Source: Nocardioides gansuensis
GTDB lineage: Bacteria; Actinomycetota; Actinomycetes; Propionibacteriales; Nocardioidaceae
Reading direction: 5' to 3'
Assembly (NCBI RefSeq): GCF_003076135.1
Contig: NZ_QDGZ01000006.1
Span: 310,001-374,000 of the forward strand
DNA length: 64,000 nt
Under the pieces are notes generated by a model. It searched no databases. It was not told the DNA's origin and saw nothing but the letters and a program-made list of their open reading frames with translations. The first letter of the stretch is position 1; each line of letters starts with the position of its first letter. Positions 26,542-34,484 of the stretch are shown piece after piece. A program made the translations under genes and the position numbers.

Positions 26542-27444
26542 CTACTCCGCGTCGCGCGCCGCGAACGCAGCGAAGGCGGAGAACTCCAGCGACCAAACCT
26601 GGCCGTGGTACGGGAACTTCTCCGTCATGATGGCAGTCAGCTCCTTGGCGTCCTTCGCAACCTCGAACGCGGCTGCGAACTGCTGGATGTAGGCACGCAT
26701 CTCGGCGATCATCGTCTTGACCGCGTAGTCGTCGCCGTCGGGCCTGCGGTGTCCGGCCACGACCATGCGGGGGTTCAAGTTTTCCACGACGTCCACGGTC
26801 TCGAGCCAGTCCGACCATTCCTCCGGTGTGGAGAGGCCGAGCATCGGGTGGATCTCGTTGTAGATGGCGTCACCGGCGATTACGACGTCGATCTCGGGAA
26901 CGTGCACGATCGTGGTGGGATGGACGTCGGCCTGCTTGACCTCGATGATCTTCAGCGGGGAGCCGTCGACGTAGAGCGTGTCGCCCTCGAACGGGTCGGG
27001 AAGCGCGCCGTAGGGAACGCTGGTGTCGCCGAACATCATCTCCCACAGCTCGGCATATTCGGCCATGGCCCCCGGGATCGCCTCGACGACATGTGGCAGC
27101 GCGATGCACTTCGCCTCGGGGAACCGCTCCTGCAACGGACCAATGCCCAGGTAGTGATCAGGGTGCGCATGCGTGATGTAGATCGTGGTGAGGGTCTTTC
27201 CTGTGCGCTCGATCAGGTCACCGAGGTCTCGAACGTCGTCCTTGAGGTACTGGGCGTCGATGAGAACGGCCTCGGTCGGGCCGCTCACGATGGTGGAGGA
27301 TGAGGGCGGAAAAGTCCCGGTCTCTATTCCAGGATACGGAGTCCGGATCTCAGGCCACCGACCGTTGAACACCGTTGCGCGGGTCTGCGGCACGGCGGGT
27401 GTCGATTCCGAGCTTGCGTCCGGCGATTTAGCGTCAAGATCCAC
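26542..27444 (-). CDS. MBL-fold metallo-hydrolase
   Basis: 300 residues of the metallo-beta-lactamase fold. The metal motif is ITHAHPDHYLGIGPL (HxHxDH near 94-99), with further ligands in VIAGDAIYNEIHP and the C-terminal VVAGHRRPDGDD. The two-zinc hydrolase family includes lactonases, thioesterases and phosphodiesterases. An ATG at 27444 follows CTGGAGGAAT-type sequence, a good ribosome site. It belongs to the cargo cluster and may open a lactone or cleave a thioester of the compound being degraded. Substrate cannot be deduced. Confidence 0.85.
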   Translation of the reverse strand: MDLDAKSPDASSESTPAVPQTRATVFNGRWPEIRTPYPGIETGTFPPSSSTIVSGPTEAVLIDAQYLKDDVRDLGDLIERTGKTLTTIYITHAHPDHYLGIGPLQERFPEAKCIALPHVVEAIPGAMAEYAELWEMMFGDTSVPYGALPDPFEGDTLYVDGSPLKIIEVKQADVHPTTIVHVPEIDVVIAGDAIYNEIHPMLGLSTPEEWSDWLETVDVVENLNPRMVVAGHRRPDGDDYAVKTMIAEMRAYIQQFAAAFEVAKDAKELTAIMTEKFPYHGQVWSLEFSAFAAFAARDAE

Positions 27445-28385
27445 GATATTCCTCCAGGTTGCGGGGTGGGCAGCGCTCTATTCCCAACGTACGAGCAGGG
27501 GATCTCAATGACGTAGGCCGAATTCGCCCAACCGCGGTAGAGAAAAGACACGAAATTGCGCACGCACTCGGCACGCCGGTCGCTGAGCTGGCTACGGCCA
27601 TCCGCAGGTCCTGAAAGGACCCACGAACTACGCACGGCCATCACGCGCCGGTCGATCGCCGCGAGCACGAAGGCGTTCCTGCCGATTAGCTCGGGGACCT
27701 ACACCAAGCCGGGCGGCGCTGAACACCTCAGCGAAGGGCTCCAGACGCATCTCTTGGCGCACGAAGTACGAACTCCTCATCAGCGCGGAGTTGCTGGTCG
27801 TCTGCGTCGGGGCCCCGGACGGCGCGCTGTGCGCCCGCGCCGTCAGGGTCGTGACAGCCGTCCACGACAAGCGCGCAAACAGGCTTCACGCTGCCGATCT
27901 CGCGGTGCGCCTCGAAGGGAGTTTCGATCCTTCGAGCTTCGACGAGGGGTTATTGGGCGACCATTGGCCGGAGGGCGCGCAAGCCGTGGTTCGCACCTCT
28001 ATCGCGCAAAAGGCCCGGAACCACAGGATCCATATGTTGCCGGGGGAACTTCGCCGACACGATGCCGATGAGGTCTTGAGCTCTTCGCGCGGTCATACGC
28101 GGCCGCGAATTCCTCGATGAGGAACGGAATTGCTGAATCTCGTGTCAAACCGCGACACCGTCGCCGTCGGGTCGACGGTATGCGGCGACGGTCATACGCG
28201 TCTTTGGTCTTCACGGGGTCGACGGTTCCGAAACCAGTCACAGTGCCCGTCGGACAGAAACGGGGAAGAGTCACCGAAGGTGGAGCTGCAGCACGAAACT
28301 GCCCTTCTCAGTTTGGAAGTCACCACCGGCACGACTGTTCGTCGAGGGCGTTCGTGCGTTCAGCGTTGCCTCGCGTGCAAGACGT
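27445..28385 (-). pseudogene. Decayed copies of VOC and alpha/beta-hydrolase genes
   Basis: About 940 bases without an intact gene. Minus-strand fragments are recognisable. NFVSFLYRGWANSA near 27515-27560 resembles the C-terminus of the VOC remnant at 32.0 kb (VSTLYQWWANSA). AAIDRRVMAV near 27640-27665 and RLEPFAEVFSAA near 27725-27760 match AAIDRRVKAV and GLEPFADVFSAA of the intact hydrolase at 30.9-31.8 kb. They are in different frames and out of order. The rest (27.87-28.38 kb) holds no recognisable gene. Confidence 0.6.
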
Positions 28386-30170
28386 CTATGTCGAGTAGAG
28401 GTCGTCGATCTGAGTGGCGTACTTTGTCGTGACATTCCTGCGTTTGAGCTTCATCGTGGGCGTGAGCTCGTCGCCTCCGGGCAGCCAGTAATCTTCGACC
28501 ACCCTGAACTTCTTGATCTGCTCCACTCTGGAAAGTTGCGAGTTCGCAAGATCGACCCCGGCTGCAACCTCGGCGATGACGGCCGGATCGCTTGCCGACC
28601 TCCCGGCAGCTGCGTCGGGGTCGAGGGAGATCAACGCGACGTTGTAGAGCCGCCCGTCACCGATGCAGGCGACCGGCCCGATCAGCGGGCTGCTCGACCG
28701 CAGCCGTGACTCGATATTCGCCGGGGACATGTTCTTGCCGGCCGCATTGATGATGATCTCCTTCTTGCGATCGACGATCCGCACGTAACCGTCCTCGTCG
28801 ACCGTCCCGATGTCACCGGTATGGAGCCACCCGTCCGTATCAATCGCCTTCGCGGTCTGTTCCGGCTTGTTGCGGTAGCCACGCATGACTGTCGCTCCAC
28901 GGACGAGCAGCTCCCCGTCCTCGGCGACTGCCACCTCGATTCCGGGCAGGGGTAGCCCCACCGTGCCCTCCCTGATGGCGTCGCGCGGATTGATGGTGAT
29001 GGCAAGGGACGTTTCGCTCATGCCCCACGCTTCGCAGATGGGAACACCGATTGCCGAGAAGAAGTCGAACACGTCGCGGGGAGTCGGGGCAGATCCAGAG
29101 AGGACCCAATCTATGTCCTCCAGGCCCAGCATTCGACGGAACCGGTCACCGACGAGCGCGGCCGCGACCGATGCCTGAATGTCGAAGATCTTGCCGGGCG
29201 AACGGTTGTCGCGTCCGGCCTGTGCCTTCTTGATCCCGGTGTCGATGGCCCAGCGCAGCAACGCGCGCCGTGCCAGGTTGGTGTCGGCCTCGAGCTGAGC
29301 CTCCAATTTGGCCTTGGCCTTCTCCCAGATACGGGGCACCGGATGGAACACCGTCGGACGCACCTGCGCGACGGCATCCAGCACCTCGCCGCCGACAGCA
29401 CATGTCGTGACGGTGAATCCCCAGGTCATCAGAGCGCAATAGTGCGCACCCCACCGATCACCGATGTGCGCCGAGGGAAGGAAGGAGATGAAGCGACCGC
29501 CCGGTGTGGTGGGCATTGCTTCTTGCAGCGCACGAATCTGAGCCATCAAGTTGTGGTGAGTCAGTTCCACACCCTTGGGTGGGCCCGTGGTGCCAGAGGT
29601 GTAGATGAGCGTGAGGACGTCGTCAGGACTGACCGCCGACCACGTTGCTTCGAAATCGAAGTCCGGGTCGCCGGCAGCTTCCACGTCCTCGAGGCTGAGT
29701 GCCCCCTCCTGCGCGCCGTCGACCACGACGATCGTGTCGAGGGGGATGCCGCCATCGCGCACGGCCACGAGGCGTTCGACGAACGCGCGCTCGGTGATCA
29801 CGATTCTGTTCGCAGCGTCGCTGAAGAGGTATTCGATCTGGTTGGGTGCCGAGGTGTTGTAGATGGAGAACGGTAGGGCGCCCAGGTGCATGGCGGCCAG
29901 GTCGACGATGTGAAATTCGGGCCGATTCGTGAGCATGATGGCGACGGTGTCGCCGGGCCGCACACCCAGCGCTGCCAGGCCGGCCGTCAGGCGTCGGACT
30001 CGCTCCGAGAGTGCGCCGAATGTCAGGGAGACGCCTCCGTCGACCGTGCGCAGAGCGACTTGGTCGGCCCGCGCGGCGGCGGTGATCTGGAACGCCTCGC
30101 ACAGGGTCGCGGCCTGTAGCGCCTGGGTGAACGCCTCGTCGGGATCGATGGCGCCTTCGACTACGTGCAT
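28386..30170 (-). CDS. Long-chain fatty-acid/aryl CoA ligase (AMP-binding, FadD15-like)
   Basis: 594-residue adenylating enzyme that activates a carboxylic acid as AMP ester and transfers it to CoA. The P-loop is LIYTSGTTGPPKGVELTHHNL (near 193), A5 region EAWGMSETS, A7 GWLHTGDIG, A8 GYVRIVDRKKEIIINAAGKNMSPANIE, and the C-terminal lysine lies near TPTMKLKRRNV. The length and the PSAHIGDR block are those of the long-chain acyl-CoA synthetase branch. ATG 30170 is the natural start. It probably activates a catabolic acid produced by neighbouring enzymes. Confidence 0.9.
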   Translation of the reverse strand: MHVVEGAIDPDEAFTQALQAATLCEAFQITAAARADQVALRTVDGGVSLTFGALSERVRRLTAGLAALGVRPGDTVAIMLTNRPEFHIVDLAAMHLGALPFSIYNTSAPNQIEYLFSDAANRIVITERAFVERLVAVRDGGIPLDTIVVVDGAQEGALSLEDVEAAGDPDFDFEATWSAVSPDDVLTLIYTSGTTGPPKGVELTHHNLMAQIRALQEAMPTTPGGRFISFLPSAHIGDRWGAHYCALMTWGFTVTTCAVGGEVLDAVAQVRPTVFHPVPRIWEKAKAKLEAQLEADTNLARRALLRWAIDTGIKKAQAGRDNRSPGKIFDIQASVAAALVGDRFRRMLGLEDIDWVLSGSAPTPRDVFDFFSAIGVPICEAWGMSETSLAITINPRDAIREGTVGLPLPGIEVAVAEDGELLVRGATVMRGYRNKPEQTAKAIDTDGWLHTGDIGTVDEDGYVRIVDRKKEIIINAAGKNMSPANIESRLRSSSPLIGPVACIGDGRLYNVALISLDPDAAAGRSASDPAVIAEVAAGVDLANSQLSRVEQIKKFRVVEDYWLPGGDELTPTMKLKRRNVTTKYATQIDDLYST

Positions 30171-30384
30171 GTGTGATCTTTGCCTTTCGTGTGATCGCCG
30201 CCGCAGTAGGGAGCGATCCTGACCATCTCGATGTCAAGGGTGTTTGCTGTTGAAGGTCACGTGGGGCAGGCGTGAGCATTCCGACCTTCTGAACTCGCTG
30301 AACGGACCGACGGCACGGATCTCTGGCCCCAGAGACCCGTGCCGGGACTACACAGCGTCGGTCAGACTGTGAATTCCTCCTGAC

Positions 30385-30867
30385 TTACACGCCCCCGTCC
30401 AGGCCCACGAGCGAACCATCCGGGTTGAAACCGGCCGTTTCGCTCCAGTCGTACGGGGACGCTTTGCCCTCCTGCCGCCACCGCATCTCCGCGGGCGAGC
30501 GCCACGGCGGCGGGGTGAACCCGTCGACCGTCCACAGATCTCGCGGCATCTCCTCGATGCTCATCTCCCATACGTATCCCCGCCCGTCGAGCCAGGGCCG
30601 GATGGTCTCGGTCAGCAGGTTCATGACGAACTCGCGCATCACCCGGGTGTTCATCGATCGTGCAATGTGCTCCACCTGGATGCGAACAAAGTTGTCGTCG
30701 GGCTCGCCACCCCTGAACGCGTTCCTCTTCTCCACCTCATAGAAGAACACGTCGCAGTAGAAGGCGGGCATCTCGGCCGCATAAAGAGCTGTGATCGCCT
30801 TTGCGAGGTCGTCTTTGTCTTGGTCGGTGTAGGCCCCAACAGGGTGGTGGATTCTCCAGAACGGCAT
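30385..30867 (-). CDS. Tautomerase-superfamily protein (cis-CaaD-like)
   Basis: 160 residues with proline right after the initiator Met (MPFWRIHHPVGAYTDQDKDDLAKAI), the N-terminal catalytic proline of the tautomerase superfamily. RIQVEHIARSM follows near 75. The length, twice that of 4-oxalocrotonate tautomerase, and the HHPVGAYT segment match the cis-3-chloroacrylic-acid-dehalogenase-like group often seen in fungi. It may isomerise an enol or hydrate an unsaturated acid. ATG 30867 has GGAGAAGCAAT upstream, so the start is well placed. Substrate unknown. Confidence 0.8.
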   Translation of the reverse strand: MPFWRIHHPVGAYTDQDKDDLAKAITALYAAEMPAFYCDVFFYEVEKRNAFRGGEPDDNFVRIQVEHIARSMNTRVMREFVMNLLTETIRPWLDGRGYVWEMSIEEMPRDLWTVDGFTPPPWRSPAEMRWRQEGKASPYDWSETAGFNPDGSLVGLDGGV

Positions 30868-30884
30868 GATTGCTTCTCCTTTTG

Positions 30885-30914
30885 TTGTAAAACGAGTGGG
30901 TTGTGAAACGAGTG
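30885..30914. repeat. 16-bp tandem repeat upstream of the tautomerase gene
   Basis: TTGTAAAACGAGTG (30885-30898) and TTGTGAAACGAGTG (30901-30914) differ at one base and are spaced by two, giving a 16-base period. The pair lies 18-47 bases before the minus-strand start codon. It may be an operator for one of the two cargo regulators or simply a duplicated leader. Confidence 0.45.
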
Positions 30915-30928
30915 ATCACACTTTGATC

Positions 30929-31846
30929 TCAGACGGGTGCGGAAGCGACCTTCGGCGCCAGGTGTTCGAGGAAGAAGTCGCGTGCCGCGCTCGAGGAGAG
31001 CTCGAAGGGGTGACCGGTGTATGCGTCGAAGTGTCCGCCGGGGATCGTGACGAGACGCTTGGGCTCGGCCGCGGTCTCGAACGCCTCCTTGGCCCACTCG
31101 GCGGGCGTCACGACGGTGTCGTCCTCGGCGACCACCATCAGCAGCGGGGTAGGAGCGACGAACTTGAGGAACTGGCCTGGCTCGTAGTTCAGCTCCAACG
31201 AGCGCATCGTCAGTTCGTTGCGCCACGCGGTCCCCTCGTAGGGGGAGAAGAACTCGTAGGCATCGGGCATCGGGAAGGCTGCCGGCTGCGTGGGGTCCGC
31301 GGTGACCACCGGGATCGTCGCCGGTGCCTCTCCTCGGGCTCGCGCCAGGCGATCGGTTGTCTGCCCGTCCCATACGTCCTGCCAGAACTCCTCGGGCACG
31401 CTCGCCTCGAAGGTGCGCCGCATCGAGATCCCAGGAATCTGACCGCACACGGCCTTCACGCGCCGGTCGATCGCCGCGACCACGAAGGCGTTGCCGCCTG
31501 AGTAGCTCGAACCCCACACCCCGATCCGTGAGGCGTCGACCTCGGGCCGGCCCTGCGCGTAGGTGATCGCGTGCTGGGTGTCGTGAATCTGATCCCACGG
31601 GTCCAGCTCCTGCCGCGGCTTGCCCACAGCGGTGTCCGAGGCACCGAACCCGCGATGGTCGTACACCACACAGGCGAACCCCGCGGCACTGAACACGTCA
31701 GCGAAGGGCTCCAGACCCATCTCCTTGGTGCACGAGACTCCGTGGGTCAAGATGATGCACGGCGCCGGGCCGGACACACCCTCGGCCGGGTAGAACCAGC
31801 CGCGCAGAGTCACTCCCTCAGCATCGAACTCGATATCTTCGCGCAT
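30929..31846 (-). CDS. Alpha/beta hydrolase (S15/dienelactone-hydrolase-like)
   Basis: 305 residues. Opens with a family-typical MREDIEFDAEGVTLRGWFYP, then ILTHGVSCTKEMGLEPF, DHRGFGASD and the nucleophile elbow VWGSSYSGGNAF (Ser in GSSYSGG). The acid is probably in MVVAEDDTVVTP and the histidine in IPGGHFDAY. ATG 31846 has GGAG at good spacing; an in-frame ATG at 31858 is less likely. Probably hydrolyses an ester or acyl bond in the cargo pathway. A degraded relative lies at 27.5-27.8 kb. Confidence 0.85.
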   Translation of the reverse strand: MREDIEFDAEGVTLRGWFYPAEGVSGPAPCIILTHGVSCTKEMGLEPFADVFSAAGFACVVYDHRGFGASDTAVGKPRQELDPWDQIHDTQHAITYAQGRPEVDASRIGVWGSSYSGGNAFVVAAIDRRVKAVCGQIPGISMRRTFEASVPEEFWQDVWDGQTTDRLARARGEAPATIPVVTADPTQPAAFPMPDAYEFFSPYEGTAWRNELTMRSLELNYEPGQFLKFVAPTPLLMVVAEDDTVVTPAEWAKEAFETAAEPKRLVTIPGGHFDAYTGHPFELSSSAARDFFLEHLAPKVASAPV

Positions 31847-32018
31847 TGGCTTCTCCATTTCAGTAAAACAGCCTGGGGATGTTTGGCCAGATCCTCTGGG
31901 TGCGTGCCGCGCCGTGGCACGCGCCTCACCGATCGCGCCGGACCTCTGAGGTTCGACCTTGGCAAGTCGCGCGAACAAGGTGTGGTGCCGACCACATCAA
32001 AAGTACGAGCACCCGGCC

Positions 32019-32348
32019 TCAGCTATTTAGGCCGAATTCGCCCACCACTGGTAGAGAGTGGACACGAACCAACCCGAGGACCAAGACACGCGGGTCGCTG
32101 GGCTGCGCGGGCCCGTCGAATATTGGCGCGCGGTTTCGGGCGCGCACGAAGCGAATGCCGCCGATTGCGGCGTCGGCCCAGAGCGCCTCCACGTGGAAGG
32201 CGGCGATGCCGTCGCGCTCGCCCACGACGAAGTGCAGCTCGCCTCGGTCGAGTGCGATCCGGTCGCCGTCGGTTCCGTACCGAGGGCGGCTGCCCACGCG
32301 CTCGCCAGCTTCGCCGGCTCGCGGGCTGTCAAGGTCGCTCGCCGTCAC
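32019..32348 (-). pseudogene. VOC/glyoxalase-family gene, frameshifted
   Basis: Starting at GTG 32348, VTASDLDSPREPAKLASAWAAALG reads like the opening of a vicinal-oxygen-chelate protein, but a shift of frame is needed. After it the sequence continues as DGDRIALDRGELHFVVGERDG and AAFHVEALWAD, and the end (FVSTLYQWWANSA) lies in yet another frame. At least two frameshifts in 330 bases make it nonfunctional. Only part of the family fold would be encoded. Assignment to VOC rests on the pattern of these fragments. Confidence 0.5.
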
Positions 32349-32386
32349 GCGGCCCGGTGTCGACGATACGTCTGCTGTCAGCCACG

Positions 32387-32659
32387 TCAGGGGGTGACGA
32401 GCACCTTCAGGCCATGTCGCGTCCATCGACTTGTAGCCGTCGGGGACCTCGTCGAGAACCGATGGTGCGATCGAAGATTCTTCCGTCTCCCCGGTGCCGG
32501 CGAGCACGGCGGGCAGTAGCTCGGCCATGTAGGCGCGGCTCGACGCGAGGCACCGTTGAGGGTGATGTTGCCGGCGAACAGGCTGCCGAAGCCGATCGAG
32601 GCCTTCTCGAGCGCAGAACGGCACGCCGCCAGCACATGCGCGAAACGCTCGGCGGCGTG
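32387..32659 (-). pseudogene. Zinc alcohol dehydrogenase, C-terminal fragment, frameshifted
   Basis: Reads HAAERFAHVLAACRSALEKAS and IGFGSLFAGNITLNG in one frame, ARAYMAELLPAVLAG and DEVPDGYKSMD in another, and ends LKVLVTP-stop. These are in the order expected for the C-terminus of a zinc-dependent medium-chain dehydrogenase, with frameshifts between them. It cannot make a working enzyme. The family also left an N-terminal fragment at 24.6-24.7 kb. Confidence 0.6.
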
Positions 32660-33092
32660 CACGCGCCTCGTGGATCGCGCCGGACTCCCCGGTTTCGAGT
32701 TGTCGGCCGCACGAGCAAGACGTGTGCTGCCTGTCACAGCAAGGTACGAGCAGGCGGTGTCAGTGACGTAGCTCTCGAACCGTGCCGCGCCACGACCATC
32801 TTCATGGGGCACCAGCACGCAGACCACATCGGTGGGTCCGCCGACGGATCGGACGACCCAAAGCGAAAGGAGGAGGAACGCGCGGATGACTTGTACCCGA
32901 GTTTGAGGACGACGCTTTCGCGCAGGATCAGCGTTATGACCATTTCCGTAGCGGAGAGTCGCCAAAGGGTTGAACCCGGGTAGGCCCGGCTTTGCCGGCG
33001 CGCCACGACGCGGCCTGCGGCCCAGCCGCCCTGAGAGCGGTGGACGGGGCGCGGCGGCGTCCCAGCGGTGAATTGGCCTCCCAAGTGCCTGG
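32660..33092. other. Non-coding remnant sequence before the integrase gene
   Basis: About 430 bases with no intact gene. It contains a third copy of the short block GTACGAGCAGG..GTCAGTGACGTAG (about 32743-32770) also seen near 27490-27516 and, more altered, near 32003-32031. Probably debris of repeated cargo duplications. No terminator is obvious for the minus-strand integrase. Confidence 0.4.
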
Positions 33093-34193
33093 TTAGAGGT
33101 CTTTCGTCGCCAGGGCCGACAGGGCTTCGGCTATGACCTTGTCGCGATTCTCGGCCGCGTGTTGGTATCGCAATGCTGCGCCCGCGGTGGAGTGTCCGAG
33201 GCGGGCCATCAGCTCAGCCAGTGTGGCGCCGGTGCTGGCGGCCAGGACCGCTCCGGTGTGGCGAAGGTCGTGGAACCGGAGGTCGGGCCTTCCGGCTTCC
33301 TCGCGTGCCTTGTAGAAGACCTTGTAGAGCGTGGCGGGCGCCAGGTGCTTGGTCGGGTCTCCGGCTGCGGGGAAGAGGAGTCCGTCGCGGCCTCCGGTGA
33401 TGTTGCTGGCCAAGTGGGTCTTGACAGCGGGGAGCAGGTGCGGCGGGATGGCTACATCTCGAGTGCCTGCGTCTGACTTCGGGGTCCCGATGACAAACGT
33501 GCCGTCGACCCGCACAACTGCGCGGCGTATCTTCACCACGCCGCGGGTGAGGTCGACGTCGTGTCGACGTAGCTCGGTGATCTCACCGAACCGGAGGCCA
33601 CACCAGGCGGCGAGCAGCACCATCAGCCGGTAGCGCTCCGGCATGGCCTGAGCGAGCGCTCCTATTTCCGGCAGAGTCGCCGGCTCGATCTGCTTGGCAC
33701 GCTTCACGTTCCCGGCGCCGCGGATGTGGCACGGGTTGTGAGTGATGAGGCGACGCTGCACGGCGTCTCCGAGGATGGTCCTGAGCAGCCCGTAGGCGTG
33801 CGCTCGAGACGTAGGGGCCGAGTCCCCCAGCCGGTAGTACCAGTCGTCGACGAGGTCGGCGGTGATGTGCTTGAGCGCTATATCGCCGAAGGTGGGCAGC
33901 AGCTTCGCGTCGAGCATCTTTCGGTAGTGATAGCGGCTGCGCGGCTTCAGGGTGCGGTTCGTCAGCCAGCGTTCGGCGTGCTCCCCGAACGTGATCGGAG
34001 GCTTGGTCGTGGGCGGGGTCCAGTCCTCGCTCTTGATCTCGCGACGTCGGTCAGTGAGCCACCCCTCGGCATCCTCAGCCGTCTCAAAGGTGACCGCTGC
34101 CTTGTGTCGGAGGGTGTCGGGGCCGAGGTAGGAGGCTTGCCACCGTCCAGATGGGAGCTTCCGGATCGCTCCGAAACCGCGTCTGCGTGCCAT
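33093..34193 (-). CDS. Tyrosine site-specific integrase
   Basis: 366 residues. N-terminal AP2-like arm-binding region (GAIRKLPSGRWQASYLGPD), SAM-like core-binding domain (about 65-160), and the catalytic domain with Arg in WCGLRFGEITELRR, HDLRHTG, GHSTAGAALRYQH and the catalytic Tyr in that last block (R-H-R-H-Y order complete). ATG 34193 is preferred over a longer frame from 34259 because homologs start MARRRGFG. The gene is 155 bases from attR and reads inward. It should integrate and excise this element at tRNA-Val. Confidence 0.93.
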   Translation of the reverse strand: MARRRGFGAIRKLPSGRWQASYLGPDTLRHKAAVTFETAEDAEGWLTDRRREIKSEDWTPPTTKPPITFGEHAERWLTNRTLKPRSRYHYRKMLDAKLLPTFGDIALKHITADLVDDWYYRLGDSAPTSRAHAYGLLRTILGDAVQRRLITHNPCHIRGAGNVKRAKQIEPATLPEIGALAQAMPERYRLMVLLAAWCGLRFGEITELRRHDVDLTRGVVKIRRAVVRVDGTFVIGTPKSDAGTRDVAIPPHLLPAVKTHLASNITGGRDGLLFPAAGDPTKHLAPATLYKVFYKAREEAGRPDLRFHDLRHTGAVLAASTGATLAELMARLGHSTAGAALRYQHAAENRDKVIAEALSALATKDL

Positions 34194-34207
34194 GCCTGGA
34201 TCCCCCT

Positions 34208-34230
34208 CGCGTGCAACAACGTGCAACAAG
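34208..34230. repeat. Paired CGTGCAACA motifs, candidate integrase arm sites (right)
   Basis: CGTGCAACA at 34210-34218 and 34220-34228, ten bases apart, in the short space between the integrase gene and attR. Matches the pair at 16793-16812. See the left copy for interpretation. Confidence 0.45.
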
Positions 34231-34347
34231 GATGGCAGAGACTGTCCGTTTGCGTCCACGCCAAGAGGCGATACAAGATTGTATTTCCGCAGGTCAGGGG
34301 CCTAAAGGTCACTTATGTCCAGTATCGCCGATACCTCGGCAGAAGAT

Positions 34348-34368
34348 TTCAAACCCAGTATCGCCCAC
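34348..34368 (+). repeat. attR core: displaced 21-bp tRNA-Val end
   Basis: Exact copy of 16723-16743. A shorter imperfect copy (CCAGTATCGCC, 34319-34329) lies 20 bases inside. Right of 34368 begins the sequence that flanked the tRNA before this element arrived. Confidence 0.9.
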
Positions 34369-34431
34369 TGGACCGGAAACAGCCTCTGACCTGCGAAAAC
34401 AGCAGATTGGGGGCTGTCCGCTTTTGGCTCG

Positions 34432-34451
34432 CGTGTCCACTACGTGTCCAT
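34432..34451. repeat. Paired CGTGTCCA(C/T) motifs outside attR
   Basis: CGTGTCCAC (34432-34440) and CGTGTCCAT (43-51 of the same stretch) are 11 bases apart. The architecture equals that of the CGTGCAACA pairs, but the half-site sequence differs. Could be arm sites of a different, now absent, integrase. Confidence 0.35.
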
Positions 34452-34484
34452 GGAGATCCCGTCTCCAAGCAGCGTGAACAGCAG

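Larger units (their letters stand above)
16744..34368. mobile_element. Integrative (probably mobilisable) element in tRNA-Val, about 17.6 kb
   Basis: Bounded by the 21-bp att repeats. The left end carries an excisionase-like and a second HTH gene, then a MobF relaxase. The centre carries metabolic cargo. The right end carries a tyrosine integrase reading toward the element interior, 155 bases from attR. No VirB/TraG-like channel genes or replication initiator are recognisable, so transfer would need helper functions; this makes it an integrative mobilisable element by content. Cargo genes use Shine-Dalgarno starts more than the chromosomal flank does, and parts are decayed, so the cargo has a mixed history. 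Confidence 0.85.
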
